From NCBI GenBank assembly GCA_033239525.1, contig BSYO01000026.1:620001-684000 (forward strand): a stretch of DNA of 64,000 nt, read 5' to 3'. The position numbers were made by a program, and so were the translations under genes. Under the pieces are notes generated by a model. That model searched no databases and was not told the origin of the DNA. It saw only the letters and a program-made list of their open reading frames with translations. The stretch's first letter is position 1. Every line of letters begins with the position of its first letter. Below are positions 12,121 through 24,400 of the stretch, piece by piece. Origin of the DNA: Nepenthes gracilis (lineage: Eukaryota > Streptophyta > Magnoliopsida > Caryophyllales > Nepenthaceae).

Positions 12121-13930
12121 AACTTTGGATGGATTCGAGCTTAAGTGCTCTTCAGGTCTGATCACCGTTCTGTATGCCTAAGATCTTACACACCATAATA
12201 GACGACGAGAAATCACAGAAAAATGACAAAACTCGTTCCTCAATTTATCCTCCGATACTCAAGTCAGCAATTGACCTTCCAAAAATAAGAAGGTAAAAAT
12301 AGATGATGTAGAGATGAATGCTGGGTGCGGGATTTGAGCATGAGGATCGGAGGTGCACTTGTAGAGAATGACTTTGGTCATGGAGTGCTCGTAAAGAATA
12401 GCCTCTCTGAGTACTGAGTGGAAATAAATGTTGACCAGATTCGTTGACCGTAATGCTTTAATCCGGAGCGCGGAGTGAAAGTCGATGTTGATCGGATTCA
12501 TTGACCGTAACGCTTGAATCTGGTGGAGATAAATGTTAACTGGACTTGTTGACCATAACGTTTGAATCTGTAGAACGGAGTGGAGATGAATGTTAACCGG
12601 ATTCGTTGACCGTAATACTTAAATCCGAAGAATGGAATGGAGATGAAGGTTGACTGATTCGTTGACTGTAACGCTTGAATCCGAAGAACGGAATGGAGAT
12701 AAAAGTTGATCGGATTCGTTATCCAATTTGAATCCAGTGGATATGGGGGATTGTCTTCGGCGCATTATCTTATTCTACCACTGTCTGGGCAATCGAAGCG
12801 TTGCACAGCCATTTAGGGACTCCCGCCTCTCTGAGCGACCCGTTGCTTTTTGCCACGTGTCGTCATGTAGGGCGGTTATAATCTTGGTAATTAATGCGCC
12901 AGAAGATACCACTTGACTACGTCTTCTCCAGAATCGACATGTGTCCATTATGATTGCCGCACCTTTTCGATGTCTTGGCTTCACTTTGCGGCGGATTGGC
13001 CTTTCGTTAGCGTTCCTAAAAACGGCGTAAATGATGCATCCAGGATCTAAGCTTTAAACGGATTTGGGCTCAGGTAATCTTTACGTTCGGTCACTGTCTT
13101 GTATGCTTGGGATTCTACACACCATAACAGGTAACGAGAAATTAGAAGATAATGGTGGGACTCGCTTTCCGACTTTTAAGGAAATAATTGGCCTTCCCAG
13201 AATTAGAAAGTAAAAATAGATGATGCATAGATGAATGTTGGGTGAGAGATTTGAGAATGAAGATCTGATGTGCACTCATGGAGAGTGGCTTTGATCGGGG
13301 AGTACTCGTAGAGAGCAACCTTTCTGAGTATTAAGTTCAATGGGAACTAGTAACAGAAGAGAGGATACAATAATTGGATGCTTCAGAGTTGAAAAACTTT
13401 TGCTAGTTTTAGTACGTAAAAGAGCGTACCTATGGAATGAGTCTCCATGGCCTTTTATAACTGTGGGCCTTTGCCATCTTTCTTAGGTAACGAGGTGGGA
13501 TGCCCGCCTTTTAAGAGAATCGTTTCTTTTTCTTGTATGAATGTGGACGCCATTTTAAGTTGCAACGATCAAGAAGAATGATTCTCTCATTCTGCGGAGA
13601 TGTTACACGCAGTGACTGTTGACACTGCCGCTGTAAATCGTACGCTGATTTGAAAGCTTTCTTCTGGGATGTGATTTGATTTTGGGGATTTCCGTTATAG
13701 AAAAGATTTCCATCCTTGGAATTACGGAGAATTAGGACAAACAATTATTGAGGACAGGAAATGGTACTTGAGCCGATTTCGATTTGGGCTACGTTTATTT
13801 TGAGCTGCATCCGACCTGCTTGAGACGCTTCTCCGATTAATGGCAGCGTTGACCGTCCCATGGGCAAATGAGCCGCTATATATTTTGGACCACTTATCCT
13901 TTTGTGTCAGCCCACTACGGCCGTCTCATC
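12120..13930 (-). mobile_element. LTR-retroelement debris with an internal direct repeat
   Basis: Two diverged direct repeats of about 280 bp lie at 12130-12420 and 13060-13335. Both contain TACACACCATAA, an AAAAATAGATGATG block and a GAGTACTCGTAGAGA-like block. Read on the minus strand the second copy sits downstream of a TTATAAAAGG box (13451-13460), as in an LTR U3-R-U5, which suggests minus orientation. Upstream of that box (13460-13930) is GC-richer sequence of LTR character. No coding domain, target-site duplication or clean termini are visible. An LTR with an internal duplication, or two truncated LTRs, would both fit. Confidence 0.4.
12430..12725. repeat. Short tandem array, about 57-60 bp period
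   Basis: About five diverged copies of a unit with TTCGTTGACCGTAACGCTTG, then GAATCCG, GAACGGAGTGGAGAT and a GTTGACCGGATT end. Copies start near 12443, 12501, 12549, 12606 and 12662. Copies differ by small indels. The array lies between the two larger direct repeats of the same block. Confidence 0.75.
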
Positions 13931-15360
13931 AAGAGTGAATTATATATATATATTTTTTTCTTCTTACCAATATATATATATATTCAAATGCATTAATTAT
14001 ACATTTTCACGTCATCTTAAATACAAAGATCATTACTTACTCCTGCAAACTGGCGCTAAAATATTGGACTAAGATAAACAAATAACAATCTCCTAAAGAA
14101 TCTGGAGATGGATTTCCTACCCTTGATCCTAATCTTGCAAATTTCATCCGTCCGATTACAATTTATTGTTCTTCAAGATTGCAGCCTCATATTTTTGGCC
14201 ACTTCTTGTATTGATTCTAGTTTTGGGTCTTTCAAAATTTGTAGAACATTTCACTTTTTCATTTTTTTTTTTTTCAAAAGCAAAGCATATGAATAGCTCC
14301 ACTTTGATTCATGCCATTTAGTTACATAGTAGTTTTTGCTATCTACAGATATTATCTTATATTGATTGAATAAAGAAATAATCCCATATTTAATACTCAC
14401 TTCTTCGTTTAATTGCATTTTTAAAGATTTGGCTATATGGGACTAAGCCGATAACCGAAAGTGTCCCATGCCTTTCCCATTTATTTTTCAGGTACACAGT
14501 AATATATCTTTAATATTGTGATTCTATTACAATATTAAAGTCACGGATTTAAATTATAAAATTAGATACCTAAGCATATTTAGAATAATATTTTTTATAT
14601 TTATTGATATATTTGAAGATGATTTTTTTGGTAATTGACTGCTTAAAGTAAGTGTTATCTCTAACAAATGCAAACTAACTGAGAAGAGAAGAAAATCTAC
14701 TTGTAGGGCTTGCTTGAGAATACAGTCAAATTCAATTGAACTAGCTCAACAATTTACACACCAAAAGATAGTCCCTTTTCTTTCTAACGGAGGGTGAAAT
14801 GATAAAAATAATATCATGAATATCACACGTTTCACTAATTTTATCTGTTTTGAAGTCTGATTATTTTTTCTGTTTTTAAAATTAACTGGTGAAATTGGAA
14901 TGTTATGCTAAAAGTAAAAAGTTGAAAGGCTAGAAATATAATCAATAAGATTAAAATATTAAATAGACTAAGTTAGGCAGGATGTATGTATGCTAACATT
15001 TAGATAAAAGGTTAACAATGATGGATGCCAACTACTCCAAGAGGCCACCCAAAAAGAGGATTAAATCAAAAGGAGAAAATAATCAATGGTATCAAAGGGC
15101 TCCCACTTCTATTCTTACCCATCTTTACAACAACCGTCAGCCTGTAAATTTGAATAATAACGTCATCTAATCACTTTCACTGCTATATCTTTCTGCACAA
15201 AAAAAAAAAAAAATGGTTATACATGATTTCATAACCCATGTCTATGAGAAAGAAGTGAGGTGAAAACGGGTTTTGTTATTATGGTCTTTCTAAATATTAT
15301 ACTCATTTTTCTTCTAATGGCTGACGTCCTTTTAAAAGTGATGAACGGTCAAAATCGAGA
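13931..15360. other. AT-rich intergenic DNA downstream of the PP2C gene
   Basis: Contains interrupted TA microsatellite sequence (about 13937-13984) and poly-T/poly-A tracts (14265, 15200). No domain or mobile-element coding was recognised; a 62-codon open frame at 14108-14296 (+) has no known features. Confidence 0.4.
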
Positions 15361-15416
15361 CGATATCTTAATGTCATGCTTTAATCTTCGATATCTTAAT
15401 GTCAGGCTTTAATCTT
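15361..15416. repeat. 28-bp tandem duplication at the PP2C 3' end
   Basis: Two adjacent 28-bp copies (15361-15388 and 15389-15416) that differ at one base. The duplication spans the stop codon of the read-through form of the last PP2C exon. Confidence 0.85.
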
Positions 15417-18400
15417 ACATATTGTAGGAATAGATCTCGATTTTTAAAACAATAAGAAAGTCTAATATTTAAAATGATTTGAAAGAGAACCCAAAACAAC
15501 ATACTTCCTGAAGGTCGTTTCCCTTCCATGGCTTCTTTCTTCTCATGGCAACTTAAGCAAAGGAAAGGGCCATCCCAGGGGCGAGCTGCTCCGTTTGAAG
15601 AGTCGGCGTGTACAGAAACACCCTCTCTGCGTTTAATCTTTACTTGGCAAACAGCACACAATGAAAGCTTAAACATATGGCAGAGTGGGTGCTTTGAATC
15701 CAACCTACAACCCATAAAACATGAAAAAAAAGTAGCTGAAACACTCGAACTCGTGGAATAAATATCCACTCACAAGCAAAATATACGCTCTAATATGGCA
15801 GTATTGGTCCTCTAGACACCAATGGTTTTTTAATACCACCACAAGGTCACAATGTATCGGGTAATATATAAATTATCGGCTGATATTATATTTTTATCTA
15901 TGCTCAATTAAGCAAGTAGAAAACATATTAATCATAAGGTAGTTTCAAGAGAGGAACCTTTCTGAGAGTGTTGCAGATCCTGCTTCAAACATCTCCTCGA
16001 CCACATCCGGCTCGAGGTACTCTGTGTTGGCCGGAGTCAATGATTCCGAAGACTTCCTTCGGAACAAACCCCTAAAAAAGCCACTCCCTTGTTTTTTCGG
16101 AGGTGGCAAAGGTGGGGATTTCTTCTCTGATGGAAGTATATCAACTATAATGCATGTCGTATCATCTCTGAGGCCCTTCGCATGAATTGCTTCCTGCAAA
16201 TCGAGTTAAGTTGATTACACAAAAATGTGAAGAGAAATCAAACTGATTAGATACTAAAGAAAGTATTGAAAGGAGGTTCAGGTTCCACAAGTTGGCATAC
16301 TTTCACAACTTGTGCAGCTGCAGCCTCGGCCGACATCCCTCTGCAGCATTCCAGTGTGGATTCAATACTTAAGTTATCCCAGACACCATCACTTGAGATA
16401 ATAAGCCTGCCGCCAGCAGTAGACAGCTGCAAATTTGACACATAAATCTTGTTTGTAAGATCCTTGTAGCCATAAAAATGTCAGTCTGATATAAAAAGAA
16501 ACAAAAAAAACCCTGAACAAAATAACCTTGACATCAGTGTTGCCAGTATCACTCACATATTTTCACAAGCTAAAAGTGAAATAATTGCCCTCTAAGAACA
16601 CAGGGGTATCAATCATTTTGTAAAATGAAATATTATTTGGGAACTTCATAAGTTTCTTGAGTATCAATGTGGAATGTGTTGGGGTCACTCCCTTAGGGGA
16701 ATATGATCCGCGGACTTGTGATCAAAAGTGACTGAGGACTCTGAAGATGGACGAGAATGTTGTGCATTGTCTGAATGTCTAAGAACTTTAAAACAGAAAA
16801 CACACGTAGACGCCAGCTTAGAAGATTTACTAAGCACACGAGATCTGTGGGGAATTTGCGCTACATTTGCAAAGTGGGCACTATCTGTACTGAGCCCGAC
16901 AATCTGTAGCGCCGTTGCAGAGGTGTACGATTACCAGGCTGCTACCTGTATAGGTGTCCTCCACATTAGCATGATCATCACTCTCATCAGTCAGTATACA
17001 TATATGTGTGTGTTCTGTATCTGTGAGTAGAGATTGTAAATAAGTGAGCATGTGTGTGTGTGAGCAATTAAAAAAATAGAGCGAGAGAAGAGTGAAGTGC
17101 AATAGAGAAAATTGAGTGCGTGTATTCTCAAGACTCTATTCATCTTCTTCGGCTCTTAGGGCTTGTGTAACCGATGGTTTGTGTAACCAAAAACTCACAT
17201 AGTGCAATTCTTTTGTGGACTAAAATCCTGTAGTTTTTCCCTTTTTCAAAGGGTTTTCCACGTAAAAAATTTGTCCTTTTTATCTTCTTCTTTTTCTCTT
17301 TACTGTGTACTTTACCCTACTTGCTACTTGGTCAGACTCTATAACCAGTCCCTTCAAGTAGTATCACAGACAGGTTGAGAACTCTGTCTAAATGGTGTCA
17401 TCGTCTTTGAAGAACCTACTGTTTAATGTGGAGCAGTTTAACGGATAGGGTAAGTTCATCCTCTAGTAAGAGACGGTGAAGAATATCCTAATCAGAGAAG
17501 GAACCGTAAAAGCATTGAGAAAGAAGAATGAGAAATTAGAGAACCTGACCGAGGAAGAGTGGCAAGACAAGAGAGATCTTACAAATTGTACTATTAAGCT
17601 ATGTCTGGCAGACAATACGCTTCAGGAGATTTTCAACCTGTCAGACCCGGCTAAGATCTAGGAGAAACTTGAAAGTAGATACAAGTCCAAATCCTTGACC
17701 ACGAGACTACATGTGAAGAAGTAATTCTATGGATTGCATCTGTTCGAGGGAGGAAGCTTTGAAAAGTATGAGGACGAGTTCAATAGAATTGTGACGTAAA
17801 TGCCAGCTCTCGATGAGCAGATCAAGGAGGAGGACAAGGCGTTAGTGTTGATGGCCTCCTTACCAACATCATATGATCATATTGTGACGACTTTGCTATT
17901 TGGGAAGAATATACTTCACTAGGACCAGGTCTTTGCGTCCTTACTCATGAATGAGGCAAGGAAGTCTCAGGGAACCTCCACTTCTTCCCACTCTGAGGGG
18001 CTTGTGACTAAGTCACAGGAAAGTAGGGAATGCGGCCCAAAGCAAGGTGAAAAGGGTTGTAGTAAGTTCAGGTCGAGATTCCAAAATGTTGAGTGTCATC
18101 ATTGTGGTAAGAAAGGCCACATTAAAAAATATTGTTATAAGTAGAAGCGTGAAAACGCTGAAAATGAAAGCAAATGAGAAAAGGGATGATGTGAGAAAGA
18201 GTCCTACAGTCGTTACCGAAGGCGACCTCTTATTAACTTGTGAAGTGGACAACGTGGTGAGTTTAATGAATCATGAGTCAGACTGGGTGAATGACACCGG
18301 TGCCTCTCTCCACGTGATATCCAGAAGAGGATTATTCGTTTCTTATACTCCAAGAGATTTTGGAGTAATAAGGATGGGAAATGAATGGACATCTCTAATT

Positions 18401-21400
18401 GTTGGCAGAGGTGATTTTATTCTTGTCACTAATAATGAGACGAAATTGATATTGAAGGATGTACGTTATGTCCCTGACATTCGCCTAAATATAATCTCAG
18501 CTAGTCGGTTGGATGATGAAGGCTACTATAATTCCTTCTGTGAAGGAGAATGGGAGCTAACCGGAAGCTCTATGGTTGTTACCCGAGAATAGAAGACTAC
18601 CGGCCTGTATATAATGAAGGCATCTGCTGTGTCCGGGGACGTGAATGCTACAAGCAGTGATGGGTCCTTGGACCTGTGGCACCGTAGGCTTGGCCACATG
18701 AGTGATAAGGGATTATGTCACTTGATCAAAAAAGGCATTATTCCAAAAGTAAAGGCAAATGGTTCAAGAACATGCCCTCACTGCATGGCTAGAAAGTAAA
18801 GAAATGTCTCATTCCAAGAGACTTGTCTTCTATAAAGATGGAGCTGCTTGACCTGGTTCACATTGATATGTATGGATCATTTAAAGAAAAATTATTTAGA
18901 GGAGCTCAGTACTTTGTGTCATTCATAGATGATTATTCAAGAAAATTGTGAGTTTACCTACTGAAGACTAAGGGCTACGTCCTCGGTACTTTTAAGTATT
19001 TTTATACTTTGGTGGAATGACAAACAGGAAAGAAGCTGAAAGCTGTCCGTAACGACAACAATGGTGAGTACATTGGGCTTTTTGATGTCTACTGCAGAAA
19101 ATATGGCATACGTCATCAAAGAACGCCACCAAAGACGCCATAGTTGAATAAAGTGACGGAACGGATGAACCACACACTGCTAGAAAAGGTCAAGTGTATG
19201 CTTTCCGAGGCAAAGTTGTCCAATTCCTTTTGGGTAAAAACATTAAAGACCGCGGCCTATGTCATCAATAGGTCACCCAATAAGCCATTGAAGTATGAGG
19301 TACCAGAGAAGGTTTGGTTAGGAAAGGAGCCGTCCTATGACCATCTTTGGGTATTTGGGTGTAAAATATTTGTTCATATCCCAAAAGATGAGAAGACCAA
19401 ATTTGATCCAAAGACGAAGTAATGCGACTTTTTGGGCTACAGAGAAGATGAATTGGGGTATAAACTATATGACCCAACTGAGAGGAGACTCATACGGTCA
19501 AGGGATGTTGTCTTTGCTAAAGCAGAAACCATCAAAGATATTGGTGAGATGGCCAACTCTAAGACTGGACGAACAGGATTATTGCTGGTGATATCCGTCA
19601 AATACCTTTTTGTGATGAGGTCAACAGCCCAGGTGTAACCGAGGACAATTATGAAGTTGATGAGGCTTTTGATGGAAATGATGAAGCTGTCATTCCTCAA
19701 CGGCTCGTGGACACTGATGAGATACCCGTCCAACGGTCCATGAGACCAAGGAGACCGTCCGTCCGCCTATCACCCAACGAGTACGTTCTGCTCACTGACG
19801 CTGGTAAGCCTGAAGAATTTGATGAGGCTATGAGGGATGAGAATAAAGAAAAATTGTTAGAAATAATGAAGAATGAGATGGCTTCATTACGTGAAAGCCA
19901 TACGTTTGAGTTAGCTAACTTGTCTAAGGGGAAGAGAGTCCTGAAGAACAAGTGGGTCTTCTGGTTAAAAACGTTCGAGAATACCACACAACTGAGGTAC
20001 AAGACACAGCTTGTAGTTAAAGGTTTTAATTAGTGCAAAGGTGTTAATTTTGATAAAATCTTTGCGCCCGTGGTAAAAATGTCCTCAGTCCATATTGTGC
20101 TTAGCTTGGCAGCTGTCTTGAACTTTGAGATAGAGCAACTAGATGTTCAGACAGTATTCCTCCACAGTAACCTTGAAGAGAAAATTTACATTGAACAATC
20201 AAAGGGTTCGAGGTCAAGGGAAAGGAAGGATTGGTCTGTCGTCTGAAGAAGAGTTTATACGAACTAAAACAAGTTCCAAGACAATCGTATAAGAAGTTTG
20301 AATCTGTCATGGTCTGACAATAATATTAAAAGGCTACTTCTGACCACTGCATCTTTGCGCAGAGATTTTTTAAGGACGATTTTGTCATCTTTCTCCTTTA
20401 TGTGGACGGCATGTTGATTATCGGACAAAATAGTGCTCAGATCAATGAACTGAATGAGCAATTTGGACAATCATTTGCCATAAAAGACCTCGGACAGGTG
20501 AAATAGATTCTGGAGATCAGAATATTTCGCAATCAGAAGAACAAGAAACTCTGATTGTCCCAGCAGAGCTATATTGAAAAGGTGCTACAACGCTTTAATA
20601 TGAAAAAGTCCAAATCAATGAGTACCCCACTGACTAACCACTTTAGGTTGAGTAAGAAGTAATATTCGTCCTCAGACAAAAAGAAAGCCCGCATGAGAAG
20701 CATACCTTATTTCTCGGCCGTTGGTAGTTTGATGTGCGCGGTCCTGTGTACAAAACCAGACATTACTCGTGCGGTCGGTACTGTCAGCAGATTTCTCTCA
20801 AATCTAGGGATAAAGTATTGGTCTGTTGTGAAGTGGATTCTCAGATATCTCCGAGGGATTTTAAAGATGTGTCTGTATTTTAGAGAATAGAAGCTCTAGT
20901 TGGTCAACTACACAAACGCAGACATGGACAGGGACATTAACTTTCAGAAATTCACATTAAGGTACTTGATCAAATTTGTTAGAGGAGTAGTCTCTTGGCA
21001 ATCTAAGGTGCAAAAGTACGTCACCCTTTCTACTACAGAGGCCGAGTTCATTACTATGACCGAGGCCAGTAAAGAGATGCTATGGTTGAAAAGGTTTATC
21101 CAAAAGTTGAGCTTAAGGTAAGAAAAATATATAGTACTCTGTGACAGTCAAAGTGTCATATATTTATGTAGGAACTCCTCATTCCATTTGAGATCGAAGT
21201 ACATTGACGTTCGATATCATTAGGTAAGAAATGTTATTGATGAATGGCGGCTGACCATAAAGAAGATTCGGTCGGATAAAAATGGGTCCAACATGATAAC
21301 CAAAGTTTTATCCAATGGAAAGTTTGAAACTTGCTATGACATCACTGGGCTGATTAATTTTGTTCCCAATTGGTTGTGAGGTGAAGTTTGTTGGGGTCAC

Positions 21401-24400
21401 TCCCTTGTGGGATTATGGTCTGCGGACTTGTGATCAAAAGTGACCGAGGACTCTAAAGATTGACGAGAATGCTGTGCATTGTCCGAGAACTTGAATGCCC
21501 AAGATCTTCAACACGAAAAACACAGGTAGACACTAGCTCAGAGGATTTACTGAGCACACGAGATCTATGAGGAATGTGCGCTGCATTTACAGAGTGGGCG
21601 CTGTCTGCACTGAACACGACAGTTTGTAACGCCGTTGCAAAGGTGTACGATCACCAGGCTGCTGCCTATATGAGTGTCCTCTACGTTGGCATGGCCGTCA
21701 CTCTCATTAGCCAATATAAATATATGTGTGTGTTTTGTGTCTGTAGTAGAGACTGTGAATAAGTGAGCACGTGTGTGTGAGAGCAATTAAAAAAACAAAG
21801 AGTGAGAGAAGAGTGAAGTGTAATAGAGAGAGTTGAGTGTGTGTATTCTCAAGACTCTGTTCTTCTTCTTCTTCTTTGGCTCTTAGGGCTTGTATAGCCG
21901 GTGGTTTATATAACCGAAAACTCATATAGTGTAATCCTTTTGTGGATTGGAGTCCCATGGTTTTTCACTTATTCAAAGGGTTTTTCACATAAAAGATTTG
22001 GCCTTTTTTTTCTCTTTTTCTTTCACTCTTTACTGTGTGCTTTACCCTACTTGCTGCTCAGCCGGACTCCGCATTCTATCCCTTTAGAATGTTAATTGGG
22101 AACATCAACAGTGATGCCATTGCCATCATGCACAGTGAAAAACGCATTGTAGTCCGTTGAGATGATCGGCTGGCATGCAAGACTAGCAGATGAATGTTGA
22201 CAATGCAAAAGACAGAGAACCATATTATCATAAAACCACCCCGCAAGATGCATGCTACTATACATCTCTACATATCACCAGTCATCCAAATTATTAAGAT
22301 AATATTAAAAAAACAAAAACATGATAAAAGTTTTCCTCTTTCGTCATTGTAATATTGTATTAATTGAAGATAATCAATTTATCAAAGGCGTGGCTACTGT
22401 AAATGATGATAAAACAAATATTAGTGAAATGACAATAAGCATTCAAAACTCTACCCTCACCCACCGAGTTTTAAAAGAAAGAAATAGAAGATGGAGTGTA
22501 AATTAAGAATAAGCATCCCTCCGGATATTTCCCCATTCCTTGGGCCACCCACTTGCTCTGCTCTAGGAAGTTAATATTTGATTATATACTTTAATTATAT
22601 TATTTGTTCTAAATTTTATAAATTAAGCCTAATTTATGTGATTAAATATTAAATATTTTATTATCAACTTATATTTTAGAGTTTTTTTATAGCTCTAAAT
22701 TTCATTTAGTGGATTCTAAATTTTGTTCCTTATTTTCAATTGTCAACTTATCCTTCGTTAAATTAATTTAGAATTCTCTCTTATTCCTCTTCTCTTCAAA
22801 CTGTTTTTTTCATACCAAACAATATCACATTGCAAATTCACTTTCTGATGCTTGTTTGAGACCACAAGTTGAGCCAAATCTTTTTTGATTTCTTTGTGGT
22901 GTTGGGGGAGAAGTGCAAGGGAACAAGGGAGGCCTTTAACAGCAAACGCCACATCATAGGTAAATTTCTCTGAGCTGAAATGTAACAAGAAATAATCACG
23001 TGATTTAAAAACAACAGAAATCATGAAAAGGAAAAGAAATAAAAGAGCCAAGAAGCATTCTTCACAACAACATTCTGCGTATGATTATCCATGAAATAAT
23101 CTTGCTGGTACAATCTCAATTTAGAAATTCAACCGTTAAAGCTAGATTGATAATGGTTATGCAGAAGTATTGAACGTTGGGAAAAACATACCTTCACTTG
23201 CTTTACAAAAGGAACTGGTACTATGAACTCGCCCACATCCCTATCGCCAATGGACCGCGATAGGCACAAGCCACCAGGCCAACATCTCAAAGGGCCAATC
23301 TGCAGTATTATCAGCAGTGCACAAGATCATCAACATGCTTTAACTGCCAACATAAATGAGGTACATCTCAAAGGGCCTATCTCCAACTTTTGTTGTAATA
23401 TAAATTTGCATGAAATATTAGCAAATATCGTATCTGCAGGACCACTTTCTAGACTAAATCGATATAAGAATTTTCTCCTTGACACCATTTTCCTCCCACA
23501 TATGATCCCACTTTAGGTATCAACACAAAGAAGAATCAAAAACTGGATGGCAACAGATATAAAACATATGGTTCTCGAAATCAAAGTTACAGTCAACAAT
23601 ATGATGTACTTAGTAAACTGTAGAAGGCAACGAACAAGAAAAATAAGATGAGAAGAAGAAATGGAGACTAAAGAAAAGGAAAATACCTCTGTACCACCAC
23701 CTGTGTTAAGCCGACCAACCTCGCCCCCACTGGCACTAACACGTTCCCTCCTGATGATAATGTGAACTAAGATATAAATCCAATAAGCACTAGAAAAAAA
23801 GGAATGAACTTAATACCGTGCGTAATTGCATCTATGACTTACTCCTCCACGTTGTCCTCGAGCCTGTGATCAGCTGATAAACAATATATACCACCTTCAG
23901 CAGATTCAAGTATGCAATTCGAGTCACCCACTGATGCTACTGTTACAACTCGCCCATCGATTATCACAAAGGTAGCAGTTGTTCCTGACTCTTGTCCTGA
24001 AAAGGATAGATACCAGGGAGTAAGAATCATCCAACATCTAATGCAACAATCACAAGAACAGTGACAAGATGCCACAATATGATATGCAATGTGAATGGAA
24101 CGCATCTCCTTTAAATTTCAAAGAAGGCAGTCCAAACGGACGCCATTTTTTATTTCTGGTAAAGCAACTAGAATGCATCATCATCAAGACCCGGGTAAAT
24201 TTTAAAAATACTTTATGTTTTAAGGAGATAGAAACCTCGTTAGCCTAAACAATTTCGCATGCAGAGTGACAAAGAGCAAGAAATGTCCTAATCGTTTCTT
24301 CAGTGAGCAAGCAAATGTCTTAAGACTCTTCCATGGCTGAACTCAATAATTAAACTCTATTGATTTGTGACTGAACCTCATCCATCAGAATTTTATGCTT

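Larger units (their letters stand above)
16677..22086 (+). mobile_element. Complete but inactive Ty1/Copia LTR retrotransposon
   Basis: A 5410-bp element in intron 5 of the PP2C gene, opposite in orientation to it. The 5' LTR (16677-17356) and 3' LTR (21389-22086) both begin TGTTGGGGTCACTCCCTT. Perfect 5-bp target-site duplications GAATG lie at 16672-16676 and 22087-22091. A degenerate tRNA-Met-type primer site (AGTAGTATCACAGACAGG, against the usual TGGTATCAGAGC) follows the 5' LTR at 17357. A purine-rich tract (GAGGTGAAG) precedes the 3' LTR. Internal order is gag, protease, integrase, RT, RNase H, which is the Copia order. The LTRs differ at roughly one base in ten over the first 100 bp, so the insertion is old. 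Confidence 0.95.

Noticed and set aside
22758..23051. 97-codon minus-strand frame as an extra PP2C exon
   Set aside because: PP2C exons 5 and 6 join in phase without it, and its sequence resembles nothing in the family.
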